A stretch of 64,000 nucleotides of DNA from Duganella guangzhouensis (GTDB lineage Bacteria > Pseudomonadota > Gammaproteobacteria > Burkholderiales > Burkholderiaceae_D), in assembly GCF_009674535.1 (NCBI RefSeq), contig NZ_WKJK01000001.1, forward strand, positions 124,001 through 188,000, written 5' to 3'. Within the stretch, counting starts at the first letter, position 1. The number at the start of each line of letters is the position of its first letter. Below the pieces are notes generated by a model, which did no database searches, was not told the DNA's origin, and saw only the letters and a program-made list of their open reading frames with translations. The position numbers and the translations under genes were made by a program. Of the stretch, positions 45,609-54,523 are shown one piece after another.

Positions 45609-47036
45609 ATGCCGCACGCAATCGCAATCCCGCTCGCACCTTACCGTCACCGCTGGCTGGTGTTCGCCGCCATGCTGGCGGGGGAGGTCATGGACGTGCT
45701 CGACATGGGCATCCTGCACGTGGCCGGCCCGGCCCTGGAGCACGAATTGGGCGCCACGCCGGCCCAGCTGCAATGGGCGGTGGGCGGCTACGCGCTGGCC
45801 ATGGGCGCCTGCCTGATCGTCGGCGGCCGGCTGGGCGATGTGTACGGACGTCGCCGCATGTTCCTGACCGCGTTGGCAGGCTTCGCCCTGACGTCGCTGC
45901 TGTGCGCGCTGGCGCCGACCATGCATCTGCTGATCGTCGCCCGCCTGCTGCAAGGCGTGGCCGGAGCGCTGCTGCTGCCACAGGGTTTCGCCTTGCTGCG
46001 CGCGGTATTCGGTCCGGACGAGTTGGGCAAGGCGCTGGCCATCTTCGGTCCCGTGATGGGACTGGCGGCCATCGCCGGACCGGTGGTGGGCGGCGGCATC
46101 ATCGCCGCCGATTACTTCGGCCTGGGCTGGCGTTTCGCGCTCGGCGTCAACACACCGGTGGCGCTGGCCGCGCTGCTGGTGGCCTGGCGCTGCGTGCCGC
46201 GGGATCCGCCGCAGGCGCTGGCCGGCGAGGTGGATCTGAGCGGTGCCGCGCTCATCGCCATCTCCTGCGGCCTGCTGGTGGCGCCGCTGATACAGGGACA
46301 GGAAGCGGGCTGGCCGCTGTGGGCGTGGGCCAGCCTGGGCCTGGCCGGCGCCGGTTTCACCAGCTTTGTGCGACAGCAGCGGCGCCGCGTGCACAGCGGC
46401 CGCGTGCCGCTGGTGGAGCCGGGACTGTTCGCCAAGCCGGCGTTCAGCGCCGGCATCCTGGGCATGGGTTTGTTCTTCTCCGCCTTCATCGGCATGCAAC
46501 TGGTGTTCACCCTGTTCCTCCAGCTGGGGCAGGGCTACGGCGCCGGTGAGGCCGGACTGGCCGCATTGCCACTGACTGGTGGATGCTTCATCGGCTCCGG
46601 TCTGGCGGGTGGCTTCCTGCTGGAGCGCATCGGCGCCCGCGTCCTGCAACTGGGCGCCGTGCTGCAGATCGCCGCCGTGGCCTGGCTGTGGCGGGCGCTG
46701 GACAGCACCGGCTTCTCGCTGACAGCGCTGGCGCCGGCCCTGGTGCTGCTGGGCGTGGGCGGCGGCATGGTGATCGCCTCGCTGATCACCATCATCATCA
46801 GCGCCGTCGACGAACGCGAGGCAGGTTCCGGTTCCGGCCTGCTGGCCGCCGTGCAAGCCATTTCCTCGGCGGCCGGCATCGCGCTGTTGAGCGGCCTGTT
46901 CTTCGGTCGTCTGGCCGCCGGCGACCCGGCCGGCGGCTACCGGCTGGCGCTGGCGGCGCAGGCGCTGCTGCTGATCCTGTTTTTGTTGGTGAGTTTCGCA
47001 CTTCCGGTCCGCTCCAGGGCGACCGCCACGGCTTGA
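45609..47036 (+). CDS. MFS transporter, DHA2/EmrB-type drug:proton antiporter family
   Basis: 475 residues with about 14 membrane segments. Motif A is GGRLGDVYGRRRMFL (about 74-88), and motif C-like GPVVGGGIIAADYFGLGWRF (about 157-176) marks the antiporter group. MAGEVMDVLDMGILHVAGPAL at the N-terminus fits the DHA2 first helix with Asp in place. In this cluster it may expel toxic amine or aldehyde intermediates; that is inference. Confidence 0.9.
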   Translation: MPHAIAIPLAPYRHRWLVFAAMLAGEVMDVLDMGILHVAGPALEHELGATPAQLQWAVGGYALAMGACLIVGGRLGDVYGRRRMFLTALAGFALTSLLCALAPTMHLLIVARLLQGVAGALLLPQGFALLRAVFGPDELGKALAIFGPVMGLAAIAGPVVGGGIIAADYFGLGWRFALGVNTPVALAALLVAWRCVPRDPPQALAGEVDLSGAALIAISCGLLVAPLIQGQEAGWPLWAWASLGLAGAGFTSFVRQQRRRVHSGRVPLVEPGLFAKPAFSAGILGMGLFFSAFIGMQLVFTLFLQLGQGYGAGEAGLAALPLTGGCFIGSGLAGGFLLERIGARVLQLGAVLQIAAVAWLWRALDSTGFSLTALAPALVLLGVGGGMVIASLITIIISAVDEREAGSGSGLLAAVQAISSAAGIALLSGLFFGRLAAGDPAGGYRLALAAQALLLILFLLVSFALPVRSRATATA

Positions 47037-47071
47037 TCTTCCATCCCCATCTATCACAAGGAAACCTTCTC

Positions 47072-48535
47072 ATGACACAAACACCATTGCCGATGCTGGA
47101 CGGCACAATTATTGCTGCTCCCCATGTGGACCGAAAACTGGCTGGCGACATGGGGACTTTACAACTGGTATTTGCTGTGCTGTCGTACAACGCGCCGCTG
47201 GGCGTGCTGGCCACCGTGGTCGCGCTGGTGATCGGCTACGGCATCGGCCTCGGCGCGCCGCTGCTGTTCATCGTGCTGGGCTTGCTGATGGCGCTGTTCG
47301 CCGTTGGCTATACCGCGATGTCGCGCCACCTGCCGAATCCCGGCGCGTTCTACAGCTACATCACGGCCGGCCTCGGTCGCCCGCTGGGGCTGGGTGGCTC
47401 GTTTGTCGCCATGCTGTCCTACACCCTGGCCATGATCAGCATGCTGATCTTCGCCAGCCTGGCCTTGGCCTCGCTGGTGCAAGACACCCTGCACGGTCCC
47501 GCCGTCGCCTGGTGGGTGTGGGCGCTGGCCTTCATCGCCATCGTTGGCGTGCTGGGCTACCGCAGGGTGGATGTGTCGGCCCGCGTGCTGGGCATCCTGC
47601 TGGGGCTGGAGGTGCTGATCGTGCTGGCGTGGGAAGTCTGCGTGTTCGCCGCCGGCGGCGACGGCGGCAGCCTGACGTATTCCTCCTTCGATCCGCAGGT
47701 GGCCCTGGGCGGCGGCGTGGCGGTGGGGATGATCTTCGCCATCAGCTGCTTCGGCGGCTTCGAGGCGACCGCCATCTTCCGCGACGAGGTGCGCGACCCG
47801 GTGCGCACCGTGCCGCGCGCCACCTACCTGGCGATCGGCTTCCTGACCGTGTTCTACGCGGCCGGCTCGTGGGCCCTGATCCAGGCGCTGGGCGAGTCCA
47901 AGGCGGTGGGTGCCATCGCCGAACATCCGACCACGGCGTTCTTCGACATGGTCAGCCGCTATCTGGGCGCGACCGGCTATCACCTGGTGACGGTGCTGAT
48001 CATCTCCAGCGCCTTCGCCGGGCTGATGGCGTATCACAATGTGCTGAGCCGCTACCTGTTCAGCCTGGGCGTGGACGGCATCCTGCCGCAAGCCGTCGGT
48101 GTGGCCCATCCGCGCCTGAAATCGCCGCACCGGGCCAGCCTGTCGCTGAGCATCGCCACCGCCGTCTATGTGCTGGGCGTGGTGCTGACGCAGGCTTCGC
48201 CGACCGAGGTCTACATCCAGCTGATCGGCGTGGCCGGCTATTCCTTCATCATCCTGTTCGTGCTGGCGGCGATCGGCATCGCCGCCTACCTGGCGCGCAC
48301 CGAGGTGGCCGGCCTTTCGGTCTGGCAGCGCTACGCCGCGCCCGGCGCCGCCGCCGTACTGATGACGGTGATCGGCATCATCGCCACCAGCAAGATCGAC
48401 TTGCTGACCAATTCGCCCAGCCTGTCGGCCATTTCGCTCGATGTCACGTATGGCGCGGTGCTGGCCGGCATCGTGCTGGCGCTGCTGTTCCGGACTTTCA
48501 GGCCGGAGGTGTTCGCGCGCATCGGCCGCCAATGA
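47072..48535 (+). CDS. APC family amino acid/amine permease
   Basis: 487 residues, 12 predicted membrane segments of the amino acid-polyamine-organocation superfamily (FAVLSYNAPLGVLATVVALVIGYG in TM1, GAFYSYITAGLGRPLGLGGSFVA, FAISCFGGFEATAIFRDEVRDPVRTVPRA around TM6). It probably imports the amine that the copper amine oxidase uses. AAGGAA stands before the ATG. Note the acidic linker after TM6 that is typical of such carriers. Confidence 0.9.
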   Translation: MTQTPLPMLDGTIIAAPHVDRKLAGDMGTLQLVFAVLSYNAPLGVLATVVALVIGYGIGLGAPLLFIVLGLLMALFAVGYTAMSRHLPNPGAFYSYITAGLGRPLGLGGSFVAMLSYTLAMISMLIFASLALASLVQDTLHGPAVAWWVWALAFIAIVGVLGYRRVDVSARVLGILLGLEVLIVLAWEVCVFAAGGDGGSLTYSSFDPQVALGGGVAVGMIFAISCFGGFEATAIFRDEVRDPVRTVPRATYLAIGFLTVFYAAGSWALIQALGESKAVGAIAEHPTTAFFDMVSRYLGATGYHLVTVLIISSAFAGLMAYHNVLSRYLFSLGVDGILPQAVGVAHPRLKSPHRASLSLSIATAVYVLGVVLTQASPTEVYIQLIGVAGYSFIILFVLAAIGIAAYLARTEVAGLSVWQRYAAPGAAAVLMTVIGIIATSKIDLLTNSPSLSAISLDVTYGAVLAGIVLALLFRTFRPEVFARIGRQ

Positions 48536-48586
48536 CGCAATCCGTTTCATATTTCCACCACTACCCTCAACAAGGAGCATCACCCC

Positions 48587-49912
48587 ATGGCACACCAACC
48601 TTTCCGGCTTGGCTATTTCACCCGCTTCGGCCCGACCGCCTGGAGCGCCGCCGACGACCGCACTTACGGCGGCGACTGGTGGACCGGCGAGCACCACATC
48701 CAACTGGCGCAGCGGCTGGAAGCCTCGCGCGGCTTCGACTTCATGTTCTTCGACGACACCTCGACCGTGTCCAACGCCATGGGCGGCAGCATGGACGCGG
48801 AGCTGAAATTCGCGGTCGGCTCGCCGCGCCATGAAGCCATCCCGCTGCTGCCGCTGCTGGCCAAGGCCACCCGCCACATGGGCATGGTGTGCACCGCCTC
48901 CACCACCTTCTATCCGCCGTTCATCCTGTCGCGCCTGCTCAACAGCGTGGATAACCTGAGCGGCGGCCGCGCCGGCTGGAACGTGGTCACCACCTCGGAG
49001 GAATCGGCGGCGCAGAACCACAATTACGCCACGCTGCCCTCGCACGGTGAGCGCTACGAAATGGCGGACGAGTTCCTGGACGTGGCCAAGGCGCTGTGGT
49101 CGGCCTGGCAGCCGGATGCGCTGGTGCGTGACGTCGAGCGCAACGTCTATGTCGATCCGGCCAAGGTCAGCGAGATCAAGCACAAGGGCAAATACTTCCA
49201 GGTGCGCGGACCATTGAACCAGGTGCCTTCGCCGCAGGGCAAGCCGGTGCTGATGCAGGCCGGCGCCTCGCCGCGCGGCCGCGACTTCGCCGCCAAGCAT
49301 GCGGACGCGGTGTTCGCGCCACCGATCGGCGGCCTGGATGGCATGAAGGCGATCCGCGACGACATCAAGGAACGCGCCGCGAAATTCGGCCGCAATCCGG
49401 ACGAGGTCAAGGTATTCTTCGCCGCCATGGTCAAAGTGCTGCCGAGCGCCGACACGCCGATCCCGCCGCTGACCGACGCCCAGGTCGAATACGCGCTGCT
49501 GATGACCGCGCAATCGTTCGACCTCGACCTCAGCCAGTTCGATCTGGATAAACCGTTCCCGCTGGAGGTGGAATCGCGCGGCAGCCAATCCATGATCGAA
49601 ACGCTGCGCCAGGCCGCGCGCGAAGGCAGGACGCTGCGCGAAGCGATCGGCGGCTTCTGGTCCGGCATCGATGAACTGGGCCTGATCGGCACCCCTGCGC
49701 AGATCGCCGACAAGATGATGAAAGCGATCGACTACATCGGCGGCGACGGCTTCCTGATCATCGGCTGCGACGTCGCCAACGGCGCCTGGAACGACGGCGT
49801 CATCGACGGCCTGGTGCCAGTGCTGCAGCGCGCCGGTGTGCTGCGCACCTCCTATCTGCCTGGCCTGACCTTGCGCCAGACCCTCCAGCAGACCGACTGG
49901 GCCACGCGCTAA
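48587..49912 (+). CDS. FMN-dependent monooxygenase, LLM class (NtaA/SnaA/DszA family)
   Basis: 441 residues. A bacterial luciferase-like barrel with the family pieces DFMFFDDTSTVSNAM, GMVCTASTTFYPPFILSRLLNSVDNLSGGRAGWNVVTT and MQAGASPRGRDFAAKHADAVF (in parts). Such enzymes use reduced FMN from a separate reductase (here the gene at 44558) to oxygenate sulfur or nitrogen compounds such as nitrilotriacetate, EDTA, dimethylsulfide or dibenzothiophene sulfone. Substrate unknown. Ribosome binding site AAGGAG before the ATG. It may act on a product of amine oxidation, or on a secondary or tertiary amine to free the primary amine. Confidence 0.93.
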   Translation: MAHQPFRLGYFTRFGPTAWSAADDRTYGGDWWTGEHHIQLAQRLEASRGFDFMFFDDTSTVSNAMGGSMDAELKFAVGSPRHEAIPLLPLLAKATRHMGMVCTASTTFYPPFILSRLLNSVDNLSGGRAGWNVVTTSEESAAQNHNYATLPSHGERYEMADEFLDVAKALWSAWQPDALVRDVERNVYVDPAKVSEIKHKGKYFQVRGPLNQVPSPQGKPVLMQAGASPRGRDFAAKHADAVFAPPIGGLDGMKAIRDDIKERAAKFGRNPDEVKVFFAAMVKVLPSADTPIPPLTDAQVEYALLMTAQSFDLDLSQFDLDKPFPLEVESRGSQSMIETLRQAAREGRTLREAIGGFWSGIDELGLIGTPAQIADKMMKAIDYIGGDGFLIIGCDVANGAWNDGVIDGLVPVLQRAGVLRTSYLPGLTLRQTLQQTDWATR

Positions 49913-50013
49913 GCCGCCGCCCTAACAGTCTCAATCCAACCCTGTCATCTCTTCGCCCCGCGCTGGCTTCAGCGCGGGGCGCGGCAAAACTCATCCATAG
50001 AAAAGGACAATTC

Positions 50014-50772
50014 ATGTTCAAGCTTATCGCTCTTACCCTCTGTCTGGCCTGCGGCGCTTCGGCGTGGGCGCAGGAAACCCAGCGCGACGACGCCACGCCG
50101 CCCGCGCCATCCTGGGCGCCGGTGGTGGAAATCGGCAGCGCCTTCGCCACCGACGGCATGTTCCGCGGCCAGTCCGGCACCAACAGCAAAGCCGCCATGA
50201 ACGCCCACGCGTTCGTCGTCTCGGGGCCGCTGTATGCCGGCGCGATCTGGATGAACAAGGATCTGGGACCGGACAACGCATCGCGGGCGGAGGAGGATTT
50301 TTTGGTTGGCGTCACGCCGCAAGCCGGCCCGCTGCGCTTCGATTTCAACGTGCTATACGCTCATCTGGTGCCGGACGACACGGTCGACTACTGGGAATTC
50401 AAAGCCGGGGTCGAAACCGACCTGCCATACGGCGTGGTGGCCGCCTTCAACTACTACCACTCGCCCAACTACGTCAATTTCAACATCAAAGAAGATGTCT
50501 ACGAACTCACCTGGCGCAAGCCGCTGGACGACAAATGGATGCTGTCCGGATCGGCAGGCCGGCTAGCGTTCGGCGACAGTCCGGTATTCCGCAGCTACAA
50601 CTGGTGGGATGCCGGCGTCAGCTACAACGTCAACCCCAGCTTCAAGGTCGACCTGCGCTACCACGACACCAACCTCAGCCGAAGCGACTGCTTCCTGCGT
50701 AACTCGTGCAAGGGCAGGGTAGTGCTGGGACTGGCGTGGAGCACCACCTTCGCCGGCCCCGACCCGCGATAA
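50014..50772 (+). CDS. TorF family putative porin
   Basis: 252 residues. Signal peptide to about 20 (LIALTLCLACGASAWAQ). The mature part has the TorF family look: ATDGMFRGQSGTNSKAAMNAHAFV, YWEFKAGVETDLPYGVVAAFNYY and LVLGLAWSTTFAG-like ending, a beta-barrel rich in aromatic girdle residues. Outer-membrane channel; in this cluster probably a pore for amines or related small compounds. It lies 101 bp after the monooxygenase; the gap has a GCGCGGGGCG-type hairpin (CCCCGCGC with GCGCGGGG, about 49956-49982). Confidence 0.85.
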   Translation: MFKLIALTLCLACGASAWAQETQRDDATPPAPSWAPVVEIGSAFATDGMFRGQSGTNSKAAMNAHAFVVSGPLYAGAIWMNKDLGPDNASRAEEDFLVGVTPQAGPLRFDFNVLYAHLVPDDTVDYWEFKAGVETDLPYGVVAAFNYYHSPNYVNFNIKEDVYELTWRKPLDDKWMLSGSAGRLAFGDSPVFRSYNWWDAGVSYNVNPSFKVDLRYHDTNLSRSDCFLRNSCKGRVVLGLAWSTTFAGPDPR

Positions 50773-50883
50773 GTCATGGGCAGTGAATGATTTTGCGAGC
50801 CTTCGCATTTGATTTTAGGGGGGCTATTTGGGATGCGAAGCGCGCCGTGGGCGCGCGGCGCCCCCATCACCGAGGCGTGTCTC

Positions 50884-50910
50884 TTGACCAAATGAGTCAC
50901 GATCTATACT
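50884..50910 (+). promoter_or_regulatory. Promoter of the second tRNA-Ser gene
   Basis: TTGACC (50884-50889) and TATACT (50905-50910), spaced 15 bp, exactly as upstream of the first copy. Confidence 0.65.
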
Positions 50911-50965
50911 ATGTCGGTCGTCTGCTCCGTTACTTACGGAAACGACATAGTTGAGCAATCGACTA

Positions 50966-51058
50966 GGAGACGTGGCCGAGTGGCCGAAGGCACATCCCTG
51001 CTAAGGATGCATACGGCTTATACCTGTATCGTGGGTTCGAATCCCACCGTCTCCGCCA
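50966..51058 (+). tRNA. tRNA-Ser (anticodon GCU), second copy
   Basis: 93 nt with encoded CCA. Same acceptor stem, D arm and T arm as the copy at 26199-26291; anticodon stem CATCC-CTGCTAA-GGATG differs by one compensated base pair and the variable loop by four bases. The 3' end and the following AACAAAACAAAAA are identical in both copies. Confidence 0.98.
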
Positions 51059-51063
51059 GAACA

Positions 51064-51101
51064 AAACAAAAAGCCTCCCTTTCGGAGGCTTTTTGTTTTT
51101 T
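51064..51101 (+). terminator. Intrinsic terminator of the second tRNA-Ser
   Basis: AAACAAAAAGCCTCC pairs with GGAGGCTTTTTGTTT (loop CTTTC), followed by more T. Same design as the terminator of the first copy. Confidence 0.9.
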
Positions 51102-51175
51102 TGACAAGAATCAATCGGATCCGCCATCAGCAGCTTAAACACGTCACCCAGGAAGTTGGTGACAGACCGTGTTGA

Positions 51176-51573
51176 TTAAATTCCGACGATGGAAAACTTC
51201 CGTACCGCGCGTGCGAAACCGTGAGCCGTTCGCAAGGGGGCGCATTTGCTAGCTACGATTTTTTCGGCTGAACGATCAAATAACACCACGGCTTTGCCTG
51301 GCGTGACATGCCGGGAGGCATAGATGAAGCCGTCATACTTTGCCGGATTCTTGAACACTGCCCAAGGGAGTAAGCCAGATAGCAGGTGCTGTATTCAGCG
51401 TTGTTCACACTACACCCAGGTGCATCGAACCGGTTGCCGCCCGTGCATCCGAAGTAAGGCTCACCCGTGTTATGGCCACTTACACGGTATAGCCGGGACG
51501 GTTGAACGTTGGTATGCGGCCAAACCTTCGCTGACAGAATTGACGGAGGCGCTCCTATCGGTGCCGCCGTCAT
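51176..51573 (-). pseudogene. RES-domain toxin, internally deleted and frameshifted
   Basis: The start frame gives MTAAPIGAPPSILSAKVW, then the RES signatures SRLYRVSGHNTGEPYF, GNRFDAPG and STCYLAYSLG. At about 51358 the reading frame is wrong: the same frame ends as a short nonsense tail at 51253. Two bases away the C-terminal half of a RES domain resumes (AVFKNPAKYDGFIYASRH, KAVVLFDRSAEKI, ending at 51176). About 70-85 residues from the middle of the family domain are missing. RES toxins degrade NAD+, and this one should be dead. The ATG follows the antitoxin stop directly, with AAGGAG at 8 bp. Confidence 0.8.
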
Positions 51574-52296
51574 TTATCGCTCCTTGAACGCGTTGGCGGC
51601 CGTCAGCACCTTGGCCAAGTCGCCATCCTGCAATGCTGCAACCGGCGTGCGCCCATTCAGCGATACTTTGGGAGAGATGAAGAACTGCCACTTACTGGGG
51701 CCGGGGAGGTCGCCGAGTGCTTTTGATATTTTCTCCAATCGGCGGCGTTGCTGAGCGCTAGTTACAAAGAAGGCCGGATAAAGTTGCACATTTGAAGGAC
51801 CATCAATAGAAAAGATGCGCTGATCTCTCACCGCATTGCTCAACGCTTGCCGCGAAATGCCCAAGGGCGCTAGAAAATCTGAAGAACGCAGCAATAATCC
51901 CTGTTCCAGATAACGTTTTCGCGACGCCATACTGTCGCGATCAAGCTGCGCCATGAATTCCTGATTGGCATCAGCGCCCGCTGGCGCGAGCTTGTCCTTC
52001 GCACGGCGGTCAAGCTGGATTTGTAGTCTGGATTCCGTAATATCAGGGAACGAAGTCTTGAGGAGTGCTAATCTAGCGCTGACTCCAGGCTGACCAGATG
52101 CGGCAGAACGATGGCGGCGGACCTTCACGACCACGAAGCCATCACCCAGATCCAGTGTTCGCTCGATATCCTCGGCTAAAAGCATTGGGGTTGAATGACC
52201 ACTAAGCGCAGTCGCGCCAGCCAGCGGTGCCGGCTTGCGTTGCCGGAGCGGCTGCGCCGCTCTGGTCGAACGTTTCTTTTGCTCGCTGGCGGACAC
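51574..52296 (-). CDS. Antitoxin of the Xre/MbcA/ParS type (partner of the RES toxin)
   Basis: 240 residues. The C-terminal part (about 190-240, FFISPKVSLNGRTPVAALQDGDLAKVLTAANAF) is the MbcA/ParS toxin-binding domain (DUF2384) found in RES-Xre antitoxins. The middle has a helix-turn-helix-like stretch (SDFLAPLGISRQALSNAVRD, about 139-158). The first 130 residues are basic and unrecognised and make it longer than usual antitoxins. The frame is intact although the toxin is broken. Promoter at 52324-52351. Confidence 0.72.
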   Translation of the reverse strand: MSASEQKKRSTRAAQPLRQRKPAPLAGATALSGHSTPMLLAEDIERTLDLGDGFVVVKVRRHRSAASGQPGVSARLALLKTSFPDITESRLQIQLDRRAKDKLAPAGADANQEFMAQLDRDSMASRKRYLEQGLLLRSSDFLAPLGISRQALSNAVRDQRIFSIDGPSNVQLYPAFFVTSAQQRRRLEKISKALGDLPGPSKWQFFISPKVSLNGRTPVAALQDGDLAKVLTAANAFKER

Positions 52297-52323
52297 GAAA
52301 ATCTCCTGCTTATGATTCAGTTC

Positions 52324-52351
52324 AGTCTAGTTCAAATGTCCACCATGTCAA
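52324..52351 (-). promoter_or_regulatory. Promoter of the RES/antitoxin operon
   Basis: On the minus strand, TTGACA (52351-52346) and TAGACT (52329-52324) are 16 bp apart, 28 bp before the antitoxin ATG. A second TTGACA lies 15 bp further up. Confidence 0.6.
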
Positions 52352-52448
52352 TCCGGTAAACTTTGTCAATCAGGTTTTGTGTCCATCGGCTACTGCGCGA
52401 CATTGATCACCACCCGCCAGCATTCCGCTGACACCGCGATTGAGGTGA

Positions 52449-53828
52449 TCAGCTCTCACACGCCGCGCTGAAACCAATGGTGGTCACCCCATCAGCCGAA
52501 CGGGCAAACACTTCGCCGCGGTGCATGTGGGCGATGGCCTTGACGATCGCCAGACCCAGCCCATGGCCTTTCTGCTGCTCGCCGCCATGGCGTGATGGAT
52601 CGGCGCGGTAGAAGCGGTCGAACAGGCGTGGCAGGTCGGCGGCGTCGATGGTGGTGCCGGGGTTGCTGACTTCAACCAGCACCTGACGCGGCTGGCGCTG
52701 AATCCGCACGCTCAGCGGCGCCTGCGCGCTGGAATAGCGAATCGCGTTGTCCAGCAGGTTGACCATGGCACGCCGGAACAGCCGCGCATCCAGCGGCGCG
52801 TGCGCTTCCAGATCGCCATCCACCGTCACCGTCTTGTCCGCCTCTTCCAGCGTGAATTCAAGGAATTCCACCGACTTACCGACTTCCTCGGCCACGCACA
52901 CATCCTGCAGCGTGGCGCTGGATTCGCCCTGGTCGGCGCGCGCCAGGAACAGCATGTCGTTGACGATGCTGCGCAGCCGCTCCAGTTCTTCCAGATTGGA
53001 TTGCATCATATCGGTCAGATCGGCCGCGCCACGCGGTTTGGACAACGCCACCTGGGTTAAGCCGATCAGATTGGCCAGCGGCGTGCGCAGCTCGTGCGCG
53101 ACATCGGCGTTGAACGCTTCCAATTGCACATAGGCGCGCTGTAGCCGGTCCAGCGCGCCATTGAAGGCGCTGGTGACGCCGGCCAGTTCCTGCGGCAGCG
53201 GCGAGATCGCCAGCCGCTGCGCCAGATTGCTGACGTTGAGTTCGCCAGCCTGATCGGACAGCTGCTGTAGCGGTTGCAGACCGAGCCGCGCCACGAAATG
53301 ACCCAGCGCATACATCGCTGCCGCTGCCGTGATCGACAGCGTCACCAGCGAGATCAGAAACACCCGCCGCGCCTCGGCATACGGCCGGGTGTCGATGCCG
53401 ACCACCAGCGTCACCGGCGGCCGCGCGCCATTGGCTTCAAAGTGCTGCGACTGCACGTTGTACGGATAGGCCCGGCCCGGCACGTAGACCTGCTTCATCT
53501 CATGATTGGTTTCCCAGTGGTCGGCCACCGCGTCCAGATCGCTGCCGTAGCGGAAATGCGGATTCTCGCTCAGTACCCAGAAGCGCATGCCGCCGTCGCG
53601 CGGCGTCAGCACTTCCATCTTGCGGTCGACTTTTTCCCAGCGCTCCTCGCTGTCGATGCGCTCGATCTGATACGCGCGGTCGTGCATGGCGGAGCCCAAC
53701 TGGTGGCGCTGGTATTGGATCAGCTGTTCCTTGAACAAGTGGTTCAGCACAATGCTGATGAGGACGATCACAATCAGCGTGGTCAGCGTGAACAGCGCCA
53801 CCAGGCGCCGGGTGATCGAGTGCTTCAT
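52449..53828 (-). CDS. Sensor histidine kinase of the heavy-metal (CusS-like) type
   Basis: 459 residues. Membrane helix 1 at about 8-30, a periplasmic sensor loop (about 31-155), membrane helix 2 at about 157-178, HAMP, HisKA with FNADVAHELRTPLANLIGL (His near 243) and HATPase_c with NLLDNAIRYS, DLPRLFDRFYRAD and GHGLGLAIVKAI. Typical of the CusS/PcoS/heavy metal sensor group. Overlaps the response regulator (ATGA). Last gene of the RND operon. Confidence 0.92.
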   Translation of the reverse strand: MKHSITRRLVALFTLTTLIVIVLISIVLNHLFKEQLIQYQRHQLGSAMHDRAYQIERIDSEERWEKVDRKMEVLTPRDGGMRFWVLSENPHFRYGSDLDAVADHWETNHEMKQVYVPGRAYPYNVQSQHFEANGARPPVTLVVGIDTRPYAEARRVFLISLVTLSITAAAAMYALGHFVARLGLQPLQQLSDQAGELNVSNLAQRLAISPLPQELAGVTSAFNGALDRLQRAYVQLEAFNADVAHELRTPLANLIGLTQVALSKPRGAADLTDMMQSNLEELERLRSIVNDMLFLARADQGESSATLQDVCVAEEVGKSVEFLEFTLEEADKTVTVDGDLEAHAPLDARLFRRAMVNLLDNAIRYSSAQAPLSVRIQRQPRQVLVEVSNPGTTIDAADLPRLFDRFYRADPSRHGGEQQKGHGLGLAIVKAIAHMHRGEVFARSADGVTTIGFSAACES

Positions 53829-54523
53829 GGCGCCTCGTCCGTGTCCGTCTCATCCGGACGTAACTCCAGGACATAACCCATGCCGCGGATGGTGTGCAGC
53901 AGGCGCGGCGACGGCGGGATGTCGATCTTGCCGCGCAGCCGCTTGATGGCCACCTCCACCACATTGGTGTTGCTGTCGAAATTCATATCCCACACCATTT
54001 CCGCGATCGCGGTCTTGGACAGGATTTGCCCCTCGCGCCGCGCCAACGCCACCAGCAGCGCAAACTCCTTGGCGGTGAGGTCGATGCGGCGGCCGGTACG
54101 AAACGCCTTGCGGCTCAATAAATCAATCTTCAGGTCGCCGATGCTCAGTTGCAGCGGTTCCTGGCTGCGGTTGCGGCGGGTTAGCGCCTGCAGCCGCGCC
54201 AGCAATTCGAGGAAGGAGAAAGGCTTGATCAGATAATCGTCGGCGCCGTCGCCGAGGCCGCGTACGCGGTCTTCGATGCTGTCGCGCGCGGTCAGCATGA
54301 TGACCGGGGTCTGCTTGGCGGCGCGCAGTTCGCGCAGCACGCCAAAGCCGTCGATCCCCGGCAGCATCACGTCCAGCACCACCACATCGTAATTATTCTG
54401 CAACGCCAAGTGGCGGCCGTCGATGCCGTTACGGGCGATATCGACGGTGCAACCATGTTCCGTCAGCCCGCGGTACAGATAGTCCACGGTCTTCGGTTCA
54501 TCTTCCACGATCAGGATATTCAT
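53825..54523 (-). CDS. Response regulator of the OmpR/CusR type
   Basis: 232 residues. REC at about 1-115 (VEDEPKTVDYLYRGL, phospho-Asp in VLDVMLPGIDG near 51, Lys in LIKPFSF near 101) and a C-terminal winged helix (DLLSRKAFRTGRRIDLTAKEFALL; SNTNVVEVAIKRLRGKID). Close to CusR/CopR in signature. It overlaps both the RND gene upstream and the kinase downstream. A matching DNA box stands in front of the operon at 60432-60445. Confidence 0.94.
   Translation of the reverse strand: MNILIVEDEPKTVDYLYRGLTEHGCTVDIARNGIDGRHLALQNNYDVVVLDVMLPGIDGFGVLRELRAAKQTPVIMLTARDSIEDRVRGLGDGADDYLIKPFSFLELLARLQALTRRNRSQEPLQLSIGDLKIDLLSRKAFRTGRRIDLTAKEFALLVALARREGQILSKTAIAEMVWDMNFDSNTNVVEVAIKRLRGKIDIPPSPRLLHTIRGMGYVLELRPDETDTDEAP

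Noticed and set aside
26199..51058. Calling the tRNA-bracketed block a proven genomic island or integrative element
   Set aside because: No integrase, relaxase, transposase or clear base-composition change was found; left as a hypothesis.
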